Assembly: GCA_029204225.1 (NCBI GenBank)
Contig: CM055110.1
Location: 18,719,501-18,783,500, forward strand
Length of the DNA: 64,000 nucleotides
From: Diphasiastrum complanatum
Taxonomy: Eukaryota; Streptophyta; Lycopodiopsida; Lycopodiales; Lycopodiaceae
Direction: 5' to 3'
A program made the position numbers and the translations under genes. Below the pieces are notes generated by a model that was given only the letters and a program-made list of their open reading frames with translations, made no database searches and was not told the DNA's origin. Of the stretch, positions 1 through 11,200 are shown one piece after another (position 1 is the stretch's first letter; every line of letters begins with the position of its first letter).

Positions 1-1467
1 CGACTAGCTCGATGGCTACTAATTTTGGAGGAATTTAATTTCCGTATAGTCGTTCGGAAAGGGTCCCAACATTTCATGGCGGATCACCTTTCTAGACTAC
101 CAAGTGCTGAAAAAGCAACTGCACCAGTCAACAATGATCTTCCTAATGCATGCCTTCTTCAGATCGATGCCACACCCCTATGGGCTGAGGAGATCACTCA
201 GTTCCTCACAACAGGCCGACTAAAAGAAGGCCTGAGTACAACGGAAAAAAAAAATTTTAATAAAAGCAGCGCCCTTTCAGTTAATTGCGGGACAACTTTA
301 CAAAAGGGGCGTTGACGGCATTATTCGACGATGTGCTTATGAATCTGAGATACGACCGATAATATCTCAGGCTCATGAGGGCATTGGAGGTGGCCACTTT
401 TCTGTTGAAGCCACAGCAAAGATTATCCTTCGAGCAGGATTGTGGTGGCCATCTTTGTTTAAAGACACGTTTGTCGTCATTAAAACATGTGATGTCTGTC
501 AAAGAGCAAAGAAAAATACCAAAGCAGACTTCACACCATTGACTCCCATTATAGAAGGCGAAGCCTTCCATAAGTGGGGGATTGACTTTGTTGGACCCAT
601 CAGTCCAGCAGCGAAACATACCCAAGCTCGATACATCCTCATAGCCACAGATTACGCCACTCAGTGGGTAGAGGCCCGAGCAACGAAGGACGCCAACGCA
701 AAAACAGTTGCACGTTTTCTTTACGAAAACATTATTACCCGTTTTGGCTGTCCCATTGAGCTTGTTAGTGGTCACGGCACGCATTTTTTAAATGCTGTCG
801 TTGATAATCTCCTACGCCATTACCTTGTCGTTCACAGAAAAAGTACATCGTACTATCCTAGGTGTAATGGCCAGGCTGAATCAACTAACAAGACGATCTG
901 TAAAATTCTAACCAAGATATTTGGAACCAGTCGCTCTGATTGGGAAACAAAACTTTTCTCAGCTATCTGGGCTTACCGCACCACCCCGAAGAAAGCCACT
1001 GGGTGGGTAACCCCTTTCCACTTAGTATACGGTCAAGAAGCGGTAATGCCCGTAGAATTCTTAGTACCTTCGCTAAGAGTTACGGAGGCTTTTTCAACAG
1101 ATCTCTGTGAAGAAGCTTCAAGCAAACAACAAGTCAAAACCAGGCTATTTACGTTAGCCCAGTTATGCGAGACAAGACTAATATTTTATCACGCACAACT
1201 AGTTAACAAACGACGCCAAAAGCTTGGCATGACCGTCACCTGCACAATAAAGATCTACATTTAGGTGACCAGGTACTTCTTTATACATCAAAGAAGCACC
1301 CCGGCAAGTTGAAGTTCAGAAGTGAAGGGCCATACGTTATTAACAAAATATTTCCTAATGGTGCAGTCCAGTTACAAACACTTGACGGGACACTCCTAGA
1401 CACTGTCGTAAACGGTGGTCGTCTACGACGGTACTACAAAGATTTGTTCTTTGTTGACCCAATTTAG
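1..1467 (+). pseudogene. Ty3/gypsy pol 3' end: RNase H tail, integrase
   Basis: Retrotransposon polyprotein fragment that runs in from the left edge of the window. Bases 25-150 encode the end of RNase H and its linker (motif ADHLSRLP). Bases about 315-510 encode the integrase H2C2 zinc finger (two His near AHEGIGGGHF, then CDVCQR). Bases about 560-900 encode the integrase core, with its Asp in WGIDFVG, second Asp position changed to Gly-His in ELVSGHGTHF, and Glu in GQAEST. The C-terminal strand-rich module (GDQVLLY, GRLRRYY) ends at the stop near 1467. Two frameshifts are visible, one in the A-run near 250 and one near 1215. The altered second catalytic site and the frameshifts make this a dead copy. 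Assignment to gypsy is firm; the exact lineage is not. Confidence 0.85.
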
Positions 1468-1862
1468 GATCTTTTCCCTTGAAAAAAAAAAAGTGTTTTT
1501 AATATTATTTTATTCCTTTCCTTGTACATCTCGCCTATTGTTCACCTCGTTCCTTGTTTATACTTCATATCATTACTTATGTACATTCTATGCATTTTTT
1601 TCTTTTTTTTCTTCTGTTCATACTCATGGGTCATGGGTGTTCTAGATCGACAACTGATAGGCTACACCTTAGGAAATCATTCTCACACTTCGGCCACCTC
1701 ATCTCTGTCTCACTGGTATCTCAGGATAACCAACATTCCTGGAGATACACCTCTTTTATAAGAACTTCTACTCTGAGCTACAGTCCTATTTTCCTTGGAG
1801 TTCTTCACTTGCATCAAACAGATCCATTTATGCATCATGAGATTTTTCTCAAATCTCAAGCG
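1468..1862. other. Probable 3' UTR/LTR sequence of the gypsy copy
   Basis: AT-rich sequence after the integrase stop, with an A-run at about 1483-1493 and a T-rich stretch near 1595-1610. The short open frames here are low-complexity. It probably belongs to the downstream untranslated region or LTR of the preceding retrotransposon, but I could not find an LTR boundary or a second copy. Confidence 0.35.
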
Positions 1863-2205
1863 AAGCGGTTCTGTCAAATCTCGACCAAAGCAGTTCCTTC
1901 AGATCTCGACCCGGAGCCTTCCTTCAGATCTCGCCCGAAGCGGCTCTGTCAAATCTCGACCGAAGCAGTTCCTTTAGATCTCGACCGGAGCCTTCCTTCA
2001 GATCACGACCGAAGCGGCTCTGTCAAATCTCGACTGACACAGTTCCTTCAGATCTCGATCGGAGCCTTCCTTCTCGACTGAAGCGGTTCTGTCAAATCTC
2101 GACCGAAGCAGTTCCTTCCGATCTCGACCGGAGCCTTCCTTCAGATCTCGACCGAACCGGTTCTGTCAAATCTCAACCGAGCAGTTCCTTCAGATCTCCA
2201 CCGGA
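1863..2205. repeat. 74-bp higher-order minisatellite, about 4.6 copies
   Basis: Tandem array with unit starts at 1863, 1938, 2012, 2081 and 2155, so a period of 74-75 bp with one 5-bp deletion in the third unit. Each unit is built from three related 24-25-bp segments, each ending close to 'AAATCTCGACCG' or 'CAGATCTCGACCG'. The array is therefore a trimer of a 25-bp ancestor. The open frames across it are a by-product of the period. Confidence 0.9.
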
Positions 2206-2904
2206 ATGGGGAGAGTGGGATGCACTGGCCCCAGCAGTAGCATCCTGGGCCTGCTCGGGTGGCGGAGAGTCCATGAGAAAGTCGTAGAATGGGGGAGTGC
2301 GAGCAACAGTGGGTGGTGGTGGAAATGCAGTAGCAACTGGCGGACGCGATGGGACGGGATCCATCGGAATCTGAGCAGATGGGGGTGCGTGAGGCGGAAC
2401 TGTCTGAGGGGGATGAGGGGCAAAGGGACTAGAGGAGGATGCACTCCCTCTCCTCATGCGTGCCAGCCAAGCAGGAAACAACTGTGGGTCAGCCACATAA
2501 GGAGCGGTGCAAAATCATAGAATGCCCTCCGAAATGGTGTTCTCCCCTGCCACGAGCCGCGGCCCGTAGGTGTCCAGTAGTCGCTGCCTGTCGGGGACGG
2601 TCATGCTGCCACAAGGGGCAGCATTCAAGGTGGCACCATTTTTGGCACGTGCACCGAGCAGATGGCCTTTAAGGCGAGTGAGGGATGCAGCAAACTCGAC
2701 GAGACAGTATCGGCAGCGCACGATCTTCTGACCGGTCTTGTTAGCCTTGTCGGCAACCCGCCTGACAATGTCTACCTCGTCCCACAGGCCGGAAAGGTCG
2801 GATTGCACCATTGCAAATGAAATGAGGGATGGATTGCTGGAAAAAAAACAGCAGGGTTCACTGTTGGAGAGACGCTGAAAATGGGCGAAGGCAGGGCGAA
2901 GCAA
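2173..2904 (-). pseudogene. hAT transposase N-terminus with BED zinc finger
   Basis: Minus-strand reading frame of about 243 codons with a single in-frame TGA at 2515-2517. Residues about 40-100 form a BED-type DNA-binding finger: a Trp-containing start (SGLWDEVD), then CRYC, then RLKGHLLG. After it comes a Pro/Ser-rich linker (HPPQTVPPHAPP). This is the usual start of a plant hAT transposase; the DUF659 core and the hATC dimerisation region are absent. The TGA and the missing C-terminus mean it is not functional as it stands. Upstream, at 3099-3165, lies a cluster of GGTACC palindromes that may be the element's own 5' end. Confidence 0.7.
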
Positions 2905-3098
2905 GTCAGATGCAAGGCAAGGCGTTGTGTGGGCGAAGGGCGACGCAAGGAATCAGAAGGCAGGTAGGCAAAAACAACAGCAATGGCAGGGCGGAGGAGG
3001 GCGCAAAAAAATTTCAGAGGAAATGCGAGGGGGGCGGGTAAGTTTAGGTCAAAAAAAAAATTTAAAAATATTGAATAATAAAAATATTATTATATTGT

Positions 3099-3165
3099 GG
3101 TACCGCGGTACCAGTATGGTCCCGCAGTACCGGGATCCGCGATACCCAGTACCGTGGGACCTATG
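3099..3165. repeat. Palindromic word cluster, GGTACC type
   Basis: Contains the 14-nt perfect palindrome GGTACCGCGGTACC at about 3100-3113, followed by related pieces (GGTCCCGCAGTACC, GATCCGCGATACC, GTACCGTGGGACC). It is followed by an AT-rich core with a TA microsatellite and an A-run. The structure is like the ends of the hAT-like elements elsewhere in the window. I could not fix its terminus or a target duplication. Confidence 0.6.
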
Positions 3166-3212
3166 ATATATATATATATATATATGAAATATATGAAAGA
3201 AAAAAAAAAAGG

Positions 3213-3373
3213 TGGACGCGTCCGGAATGCGGACACGGCCCTGGCGCGTCTGCGTCCGGGCATGTCCCGCACAGAGCCTCCAACCCGGAGGCTCCGTCCC
3301 AAGCTACTCCCGGCGGGCGCTTCGGCACATCCAGCGTCCAGATGCGCATTCGCGACTGGGTCCCGCTACCTTA
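3213..3373. mobile_element. Right end of a GC-rich hAT-like MITE
   Basis: Begins with GGACGCGTCCGG and continues with GC-rich words that align with the right half of the complete element at 27342-27571, including the shared stretch around 'CGGACAC...CCTGGCGC'. Its last bases (GTCCCGCTACCTTAG) match the terminus of that element (GGGTCCGCTTCCTTAG), so the right boundary is placed at 3373. The left partner and the target duplication were not found, perhaps because of the neighbouring GGTACC cluster. Confidence 0.5.
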
Positions 3374-3820
3374 GGTACAGATGTTGTAGCCTATGCTCCT
3401 TATTTTGATATTGTTCATGGTTATATGGTTACCAACCTAGCATTTCCAAATTATATGGTTACTCATGGCAGATTTACATTTCATGATAGACCTGTTGTAT
3501 ACTCTCTAGGTTATTTTGCTGATGTCCTTCTAGCTGGGTACACATGTATCCTTCAGTATCCTCGTGTTTCAATATGTGACTTTTCCATAGTCAATGTTGT
3601 ACATTCATGAGCCTTATGGATTCCCTAGAGTGTTGATTACGTTTTCATCGACACTATTATCCAATCTTGGGCATTGCGGATACTTTGGGGTGCTGCACAG
3701 GTGTCTGTCCCAGCTACTGTTTGTCAAGATAATCTTCAGGTTCCTTAGCATTCTTGATTGCTGCATATTGCTTGGCTTTTGATGATTTTCTAGAGTTGTT
3801 ATGATTGCCAAGCTGTGCAC
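3374..3820. other. No recognised gene
   Basis: A plus-strand open frame crosses 3212-3610 but it starts inside the MITE end and its sequence is not one I recognise. No repeat or RNA gene is visible. Confidence 0.3.
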
Positions 3821-3847
3821 CACAGTTGCAGCGAATCATGATTCGCT
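3821..3847. repeat. Orphan hAT-like terminus with 18-nt palindrome
   Basis: CACAGTTGCA at 3821-3830 overlaps the perfect palindrome AGCGAATCATGATTCGCT at 3830-3847. The same layout (AGTTGCAGCG then a palindrome) recurs at 4086 and, less perfectly, at 61117. No matching second end was found nearby. Confidence 0.6.
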
Positions 3848-4085
3848 GTGCCATAAAAAATAATTTACTTACCAAAAATAAAATTTGAAACTAAAGTCTT
3901 TTTTCCTACTAGATTTATCCCCCTTACAAGAAGTATCAAGAACATACTGCACAGCCAAAAAATAATATCTCGATCAGAGTTGTCATTTTAAAGTTGACAG
4001 CACCCAGATTGTTGAAATATCAACCCGGAGGTTAGGAAACTTGATGGAGTACCCTGGCAAGAAACGTAAGAGGCTTAAATGTTGG

Positions 4086-4479
4086 CTGAGTTGCAGCGGA
4101 TCGCGATCCGCTACAAAAACCATCCGGATCAAACGATCCGGATCGTGCGATCCGGACTGGGCAGGGATCCACTGCTGGTTGTAATCCAAATGAATAGCAA
4201 AAATACTGAAGCAGATAGAATTAAAACAAATAGCCAAAGAATATGTCTGCAAAAACGATTTGCTTCAATATCTGATTAAAGTGAATAGCAGATATTGCGG
4301 GTTAACCATCTAAAACCAAACAACAAAATTGCTCTTTTGAAGTCCTTTCACATGATACCCATATTGGCAGCTTTTGAAAGAAAAAAAAAATTGCAATCCG
4401 GAAAACCCTAGTGGGATTTTCCGGATCACGTTCCGGAATGCTTTCCAGATTGCGTTCCGGAACGGAATGTGCAACTTTG
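4086..4479. mobile_element. 394-bp hAT-like MITE, TCCGGA words
   Basis: Bounded by an 8-bp target duplication with one mismatch: AATGTTGG at 4078-4085 and AATGCTGG at 4480-4487. The left terminus is CTGAGTTGCA and the right one, read inwards, is CAAAGTTGCA. The left end carries the 18-nt palindrome AGCGGATCGCGATCCGCT (4095-4112) and several ATCCGGAT words. The right end carries TCCGGA and TTCCGGAACG words. An inner segment (CATGATACCCATATTGGC near 4350-4368) is shared with the elements at 52017-55937 and 16046-17012. It encodes nothing. The 8-bp duplication is the signature of hAT transposition. Confidence 0.8.
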
Positions 4480-4487
4480 AATGCTGG

Positions 4488-5126
4488 TTAGACCTCCAAT
4501 AACAACCACAACCATTTCCTTTTTTATTTTGCCTATTTTGGGTCCCAGATAAATTGCAACATCTCCTAAATAGAATTACAGCTACCTGATGTTTTTTCCA
4601 TAGTTTCATAGCTCGTAGAAAGGGTAAAACTCACAAAGCTATTCAAGCTATGTTTCAAAGTTTTGAATATACCGAAGGATGAGAAGCAGATGCAAGCTTG
4701 TCAGGAAGTAAAGTATAGCATTCACGAGAAAAACTTCAATGGTCATATCAGTGCACTCTCACCCATGTAATTCACACTTTTCTATCTTAAAGATCCACAT
4801 TAATAACAAGAAACACAATGGTTTTAAAACTCATTTCAATCAACCAACCTACGAATATTGTTCTCTGTTGTACCTAAATCTTAGATGTAGATGTCCAACA
4901 CGCTCAAATTTAGAAAGACAAATCAATGCAAAAATATTGAAGATAGTGCAAGAAAAAGTGACTAAGAGAAACCAAAAGCACATCTCTGAAAAGACTCAAG
5001 TAAAGAAAAGGCACATAAAAAATCTCCCTCATTTTGAATTTAAGAAAAGAGAATCAAAGTCAATTGCAAAATTGTGGTGGTTGGCAGCAATAAGCATTTC
5101 AGTGGTTGCTAAGTTCATCACCATAC
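4488..5126. other. Intron 16 of the importin gene, no other feature
   Basis: Sequence downstream of exon 16 on the minus strand. I searched it for the next importin exon, which should begin with two bases completing a codon, and found none. No transposon domain is visible. Confidence 0.4.
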
Positions 5127-5282
5127 CATCACAAACGTGTTTCAAGGCTAGTGCAGCTGCAGCGGAAGGATCTTCAGGTGCAGAAAGCGCATTTATCAGA
5201 AGCTGAAGTAGCAAAGGTAACAAGGATCGTGAATTTGGGGAAGCCCGTAGCCAGTCGGCAAAAGCGGCAATTGTCAATGACG
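5127..5282 (-). CDS. MOS14: MOS14-like exon 16
   Basis: 156 bp, completes a Ser codon and leaves one base. Acceptor CCGCAG, donor GTATGG. Encodes [20 protein letters not shown] through [13 protein letters not shown]. It is the last exon I can identify; the rest of the gene should continue to the left. Confidence 0.92.
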
Positions 5283-8200
5283 CTGCGGTAATGTCAGCAA
5301 CTATTTAGAACATGTAAAAGATTCACATAGCATCAACTTCTCTATTCAGACATACAATTGACTCAGAGTTTTTCTTATTTGGCACTTGTAGCAGCTTCTT
5401 CATGCCAGTTCAATTACATAGCACAAGGGGTGACTCACATGTATACAGTAGTTGAGGCTGTGTGGGAAGCTGTGGTAGAAGTGTCATAACCTGAACATAT
5501 TCAAAAGAGAAAATATGTGAACAATGACTGTTATCAAGATTGATGTAATGTCTGAGCTAAGATAGCAATATGCATGCAATTAGTGAGACATATGTTCTTC
5601 TCATAGATAAATGTACTTTCGAGCATACAGCTTAACACTGCTAAAAACTTCGCAACGGCTTTCCAAACAAACCGTAAAATATCGCTTTATGCAACAACCT
5701 AATCAGCTGATATGATGTAAAATCTAAGCTCTTAAGGTAAAAGGAATACTTTAGTTGGAGTCTTATTCTAGGATGTCAGGAACTCGCACGTGAACGTGTT
5801 TACAGTGACCTGAGTTTGATAAGTTCTAGCTTGGGAGCACGTACTTACTCTAAGCTTATTCTTTACAGGACTGATCTGTTATTGATACTAAAATCTCATG
5901 CTTTTCTGACAACGTATAATTTGGCAGACAAGCATACTCTACCCTGATCTAGCACGCATAAAGCACACCACAACTGCAACAGCAAGTGCACATGAGCACA
6001 TAAAACATTTATGAATATATGAAATCAGCAACTGAAGGGAATATACCAGATTAATCAAGGACTCAGATACCTTAGTTTTCATGGAGATACATAAGAATAG
6101 GGAGAGATGTTCACTCCTAGTTTTATATGCAAGTCAGCTTGCCATGAGGAGCTGAGATCAATGGGTGGCAGAGGATCAGTTGGTGTAGTGTGGACTTCCT
6201 ATGCCTAGTACTCACGGTTATGGGATGTGATAAGTAGGCATGATATATATGGATAGGCTCGCTACTTCCTCCTGAGACTCCCTTATACCCCATAAGCTGA
6301 GATCTCATATGCCACAATGTTTTTTTTCTGAACAAGGAAAGGATTCACTCCTAGGAGATTTTATTTCCCAAATAGCAGGTCATCAGAGGATATATCCAAG
6401 CTGATTACCACTAGCATACAAGTACATTGTTCACTTTCTACATTGACCAGTTCAAGATGGCTATTGGACAGCACAAAGGTCAAATTTGCAAGCTAAGAGA
6501 CACATTGATATTTATCTTATTATATGTAGACAATGTGGGTTTAGTCTCTCTTGCTAGAGAGGAGTTACAACAGCATCTTGACATGCTACACTACTATTGT
6601 AGAGCCAAGAGCTTGGAGGTCAATGTAAAAAAGACAAATCATGGACTTCTATGCATCTCGATCTTTCATGTAGAGATAAAACGTCCACATTGGCTAGTTA
6701 GCTAATGGAGATACTTTCTTCATGTACATATCTGAAAGTACTTTTCCCCAAGTCCAATCTTTGTATTGGAGTCCCGGTTCTCTGTAGCTCAAGGTAATTC
6801 ATCTAATACAACTGGCACTTTCTCTGTACCCAGTCCTTGACATACCCTTAATCCTTTTAGTATAGTTTTCGATTGATAATCGAACCCTCCTTTTCTAGCC
6901 ACATTTGGATATCAACGATAAAATTTTCCTGCCAGATATCAATCTCGAGTGGGTATCTACAAATCTAAGATCCACCGATTATAGATCTTGGTGGGTATTA
7001 GAGAGGTAGCAGAATGGAGGAGTGATGGATGTTCCTTTCCTCTTTCCCTGTCATACGTAAGTTGAGACCAACCTTAGAATGTCTTCCGTACTACACGACA
7101 ATCATCCTTTATAGCTTCAAAGAGGGCTTGCATGTCTAGCACTATTGCAACAATAGAATTCAAGTATTTGCACAACTTGTCTAGAGATGAAATCTCCCTT
7201 AACACTTTTATGATGGAGGTTCCAATCTGAAACTCAATTATAGACATCTTTGGTCTTTGCATGGGATTTCACTTTCCCACACACGGCTTTTCTTGCTTCC
7301 TTGTAGTAGTGTCCTCAACTAGATTCCTAGAGCTTAAAGCATAGTGCAAGGCTTCAGATCTATCTCTTCATATCTCAAGATGGTAGTAACTCGCCATCTT
7401 CTCAATTATATCTCATGCATCAGCGTAAGGCTTCAGATCTATCTCTTCATCATCTCAAGATGGTAGTAAGACACCATCTTCTCAATTATATCTCATGCAT
7501 CAACACCTTTCCTTGACTTTCTTGAATTCAGCTTCTGCCGTTTATTCCTTTTAGGGTGTCCATAAAAACAGCTTAAACTTTCATGAGCGATTGTCCACAA
7601 GAGACTTTTTCCTATGTCCACTTTACAAAGGACCTTTCTTTAACGTCCTCTTTAAGGAGGTGTCTTACTCCATTGCCCTATATACATGGGGACATATCTG
7701 CATTGCCACTAAGGGTACACTTTTTCATAAAGGAAATTCTTTGCCTACTTCAGTGAGGGAACCATCTCTGTTGTCTGCTAAGGGACCTTATAGGCCGTTA
7801 ATAATCTTCAGAATGGCTATCTAGCTTTCTTAAACATGTCTCAGAGAAGGGTTAGCCATTATACAACCAACTTTTTGGGTAGATGTAGTTAACAATTTAC
7901 AACCTTTGATTATTACAAATACATTTATTAGGAATAAAGAAAATCTTGGTCCTTGAACATAGCGATATGATTTTACATCATGTCCGCTGATTGAGGTCTT
8001 TCTTTCTTGAAGTCATGTATAATGAAAAGGCCTTACCTTAGATATACTTAGGATGATTTTGCAACCCTTATAATTTATATGTTCTGCATTAAGGCATAAC
8101 ACAAAGTATATGACCTATACCTTTATTCATAGAACGAGGTTTGAAATAACTGACCTTAGGCATAATTGCATTTTCAGCAAGAGGGACAGCCTTTGCAATC

Positions 8201-11200
8201 GCCCGAATACAATAAAGTGAGGCTTCTACACCCCTCCACTCCGATGTGAGTTTGTTTTCATCACTATTTGCAATCTGTACTCACACAACGTCGTTTTTAA
8301 TATTCAATAACAAAAAATGGAAACAATGGGATTTAGAAACACATTGTCTACTCTTAGAAAGTCATTGCTATTAATAAGCAAAAGCAAATAAATGTAAATC
8401 TCAAAAATTAATTCATCAATTAATTTCATAAATAACTGGAAGCTGAATAAGCAAAACATGGGTCATCAAAAGCTTTAAAAAAAAGATTTCTTTTTTGGAC
8501 AAGCTTAAAGGGCATAACATTCAACATTACCACCTTGAGACATTTGATTGAAAGGAACATATATTATGAAAAAGAGCTAATACAAGTTGATTTGCATACT
8601 TGTCCATGCTTGGGATAAAAAGCTCTTAGATAATAAAACTTTGTAAAGCGAAACATGATTTAGAAGATTTCATTGACATCTTCAAACTATTGTGGACATG
8701 TATCAATTATAGTAAGATAATTCACACCCCAAACTATTTCACTTTATCGATGCCATATGTATGATACTTAAGTTTCTTAGAAACACATGTGCTCAAGCAA
8801 TTGACATGTCACATCGGAAGCTTGATGAGAAATTCCATTCCTATTTCAATTCTTTATATACAAACGACTCTTTTCATGATAGTGAATTGACAAATTCACT
8901 GTGGAGCTTGCTTCCTTGAGCAAATTCTTATTTGAAAATACATGTACATGCGTCAATATTATGTCTAGGATAATACTTGACATACCAAAGGAAATTTGCA
9001 ATCGTATCACACACTAAATTAGAACAGAACACAAAAACATGTAAAACTTTCACTTTATTGAATCTTCAGCTTTTAAAAGGTACATCACAAAAACATAGAC
9101 AACAATTTGCTATTGGTCTCTAGCCAACCATCTCTGAATCGGAATAGATTCAAATGCCTCTCCAAGGAGCACACATGCATCCCCTCAAGCAGCCTTAAAC
9201 ATAAACACATCCTAAACTAGGTATCAATGAAGCATAAGTGACAATACGTGAAGCAATCTAGCTATCTCCCACAAAGAACCAAAAAGAGCATCACATATCA
9301 TCAATTGCTTATACTCTCTAGAGGAACCTTGAAAGAAAATTAAAGGAGGCAGAACTTTTGGACAAAACATAGTGTGCACTCCTAAATGGACCGCACTTCA
9401 GATACTTAATGAATACAAATCGATGAGCCCTTGTCCAATTCTAAATATAAATGCACAAAAAAGGCTTTTAGGCTTGTACATGAATAAAAGGGCCTGTAGC
9501 CAACAAAATGAATAAAAGAGCTATATATATGTGTAATTAAAGTCTGGTGAAGCGAGTAAACTGAGACGAATAGATAACTTGTCCGATAAAGACCATAGTA
9601 AAACTCTCATAACCCTTCTTGAATAGGTAATGAGTGTAATGAACCAAGGACACTCACTTTTCCATCCTTAGCCTGACACACGATTTGTCACACAACGGTG
9701 AACCTCTTTACTAAGCTTAGGTCACTAAAAACTACATAGGATCAACTCACGGCCTTCTTCGCTCTGGAATGAGAAGTGCTATGACTATCACGACTTAAAT
9801 GCGTTATTCTCTTACACAGCTTATCAGAGGATGCGTTAACATCGTACCATTTCTCTTAACCAAATTGACATCAATGCTATGCCTAAGTACAAGCAAAGTG
9901 ACTAGGGTATACCTCTTTGAAACTATGCATGATCATGACTTAACTCTTGCTCCACTTTCTTACATTGAGTATCCTCTTGTTGAGCCTTTTCTATCTCAGT
10001 TAACAAGTCATGTCCAACAACTATGACCTTCGCTACAATATCCTAAACAATGCCTCTACCACAAAATTCTCTTGGCCTCTCTTGAACAATATTTCCATAT
10101 GACCTTGCACAAGAGTGATTCAATGTACTATGATTTGTGTACACATAAAACTTTTATCCATACAAAGAGCGCCTCCGTACTTTTAAAGCAAAAAATATCA
10201 CATGCAGCTCTTTTCATGCATTGGATAAGCTTCTAGCTTCAAAAGGCTACATGCCTTGCCTCCTACATCAAAACAAACCTCACAACCATATCGCTTGCAT
10301 CTGTATCTAGCATAGATGGCTTTTGAGAACCTTGCTTCAATGCATCAAAGCTTTGTTGTTGAGCTTCCACCCATTTTTCCATTTTATCCTTTGCAACATA
10401 TTTGTCATATGCATCACTATCTTGGAGTAATAAATTACACACGCTATATCAAGAATATTTAATTAAGCGGAAGGAACAGCCTATTGAGAATGCCACTTGG
10501 GAAAGAGGGAGCATACTTCATCAATTACATCCATATTTTGTCTTAGAGGACCAAGACAACTCTTAAGGGGGGAGGGAGTGTTACGAGATTATAAATCAAC
10601 CCGAACCCAACAGAGTTATTAGGTGCAGCAAAACACTGTAGGGCAAAGGATGGTGTGGGACAAAGGCATGCATGCATACCAGGCAGTAGGTATTTGGGAC
10701 AGAATTGAATGCATGTTAGTTCATGCAGTCCTACAACAATTGATTAGGACTCCTCATGCAACAATATCCTCATGCATGCAGCATGTACGGTGAGTGTCAA
10801 TTCGAACTACCACCTACCTGCATGCAAACCCACAATGGGCTTTGAGGGGCATTCTATAAGAGAATGTGTTGGTTGGGTGGTTACAAACTAGCTTTGCCTT
10901 TCTATGGTTATGCAATGCTTGGACTTTGTTCTTAGGAATTCAAATCATAACATTTTTTTTCAGCTTTTTGGAAAAGAATAATGTGTTGACATCGCGTCCC
11001 CCCGTTTGAACTTGAAAACATTCTCGTTCTCATGCCAAGGGTCCAAACATTCCCCCATTTGCATCCTTGGAACTATGGCACACAATGTGACCTACATGCT
11101 CAACTTCTTATCTAAACAATTCACTCTTGCTATTAACAAAAAAGACTTGTTTCCCCTAAGATGCGTCACATACAAGACATGTCTTCTACTGTAAGTCATC

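Noticed and set aside
1863-2205. CRISPR-like array
   Set aside because: Units are contiguous relatives with no unique spacers, and the genome is a plant's.
2206-2672. Plus-strand Trp/Arg-rich frames
   Set aside because: Antisense to the proline-rich part of the BED fragment.
8264-8274. Shorter exon 14 starting after CAAATAG
   Set aside because: It would put exon 14 out of frame with exon 13; the acceptor GTACAG restores the frame.
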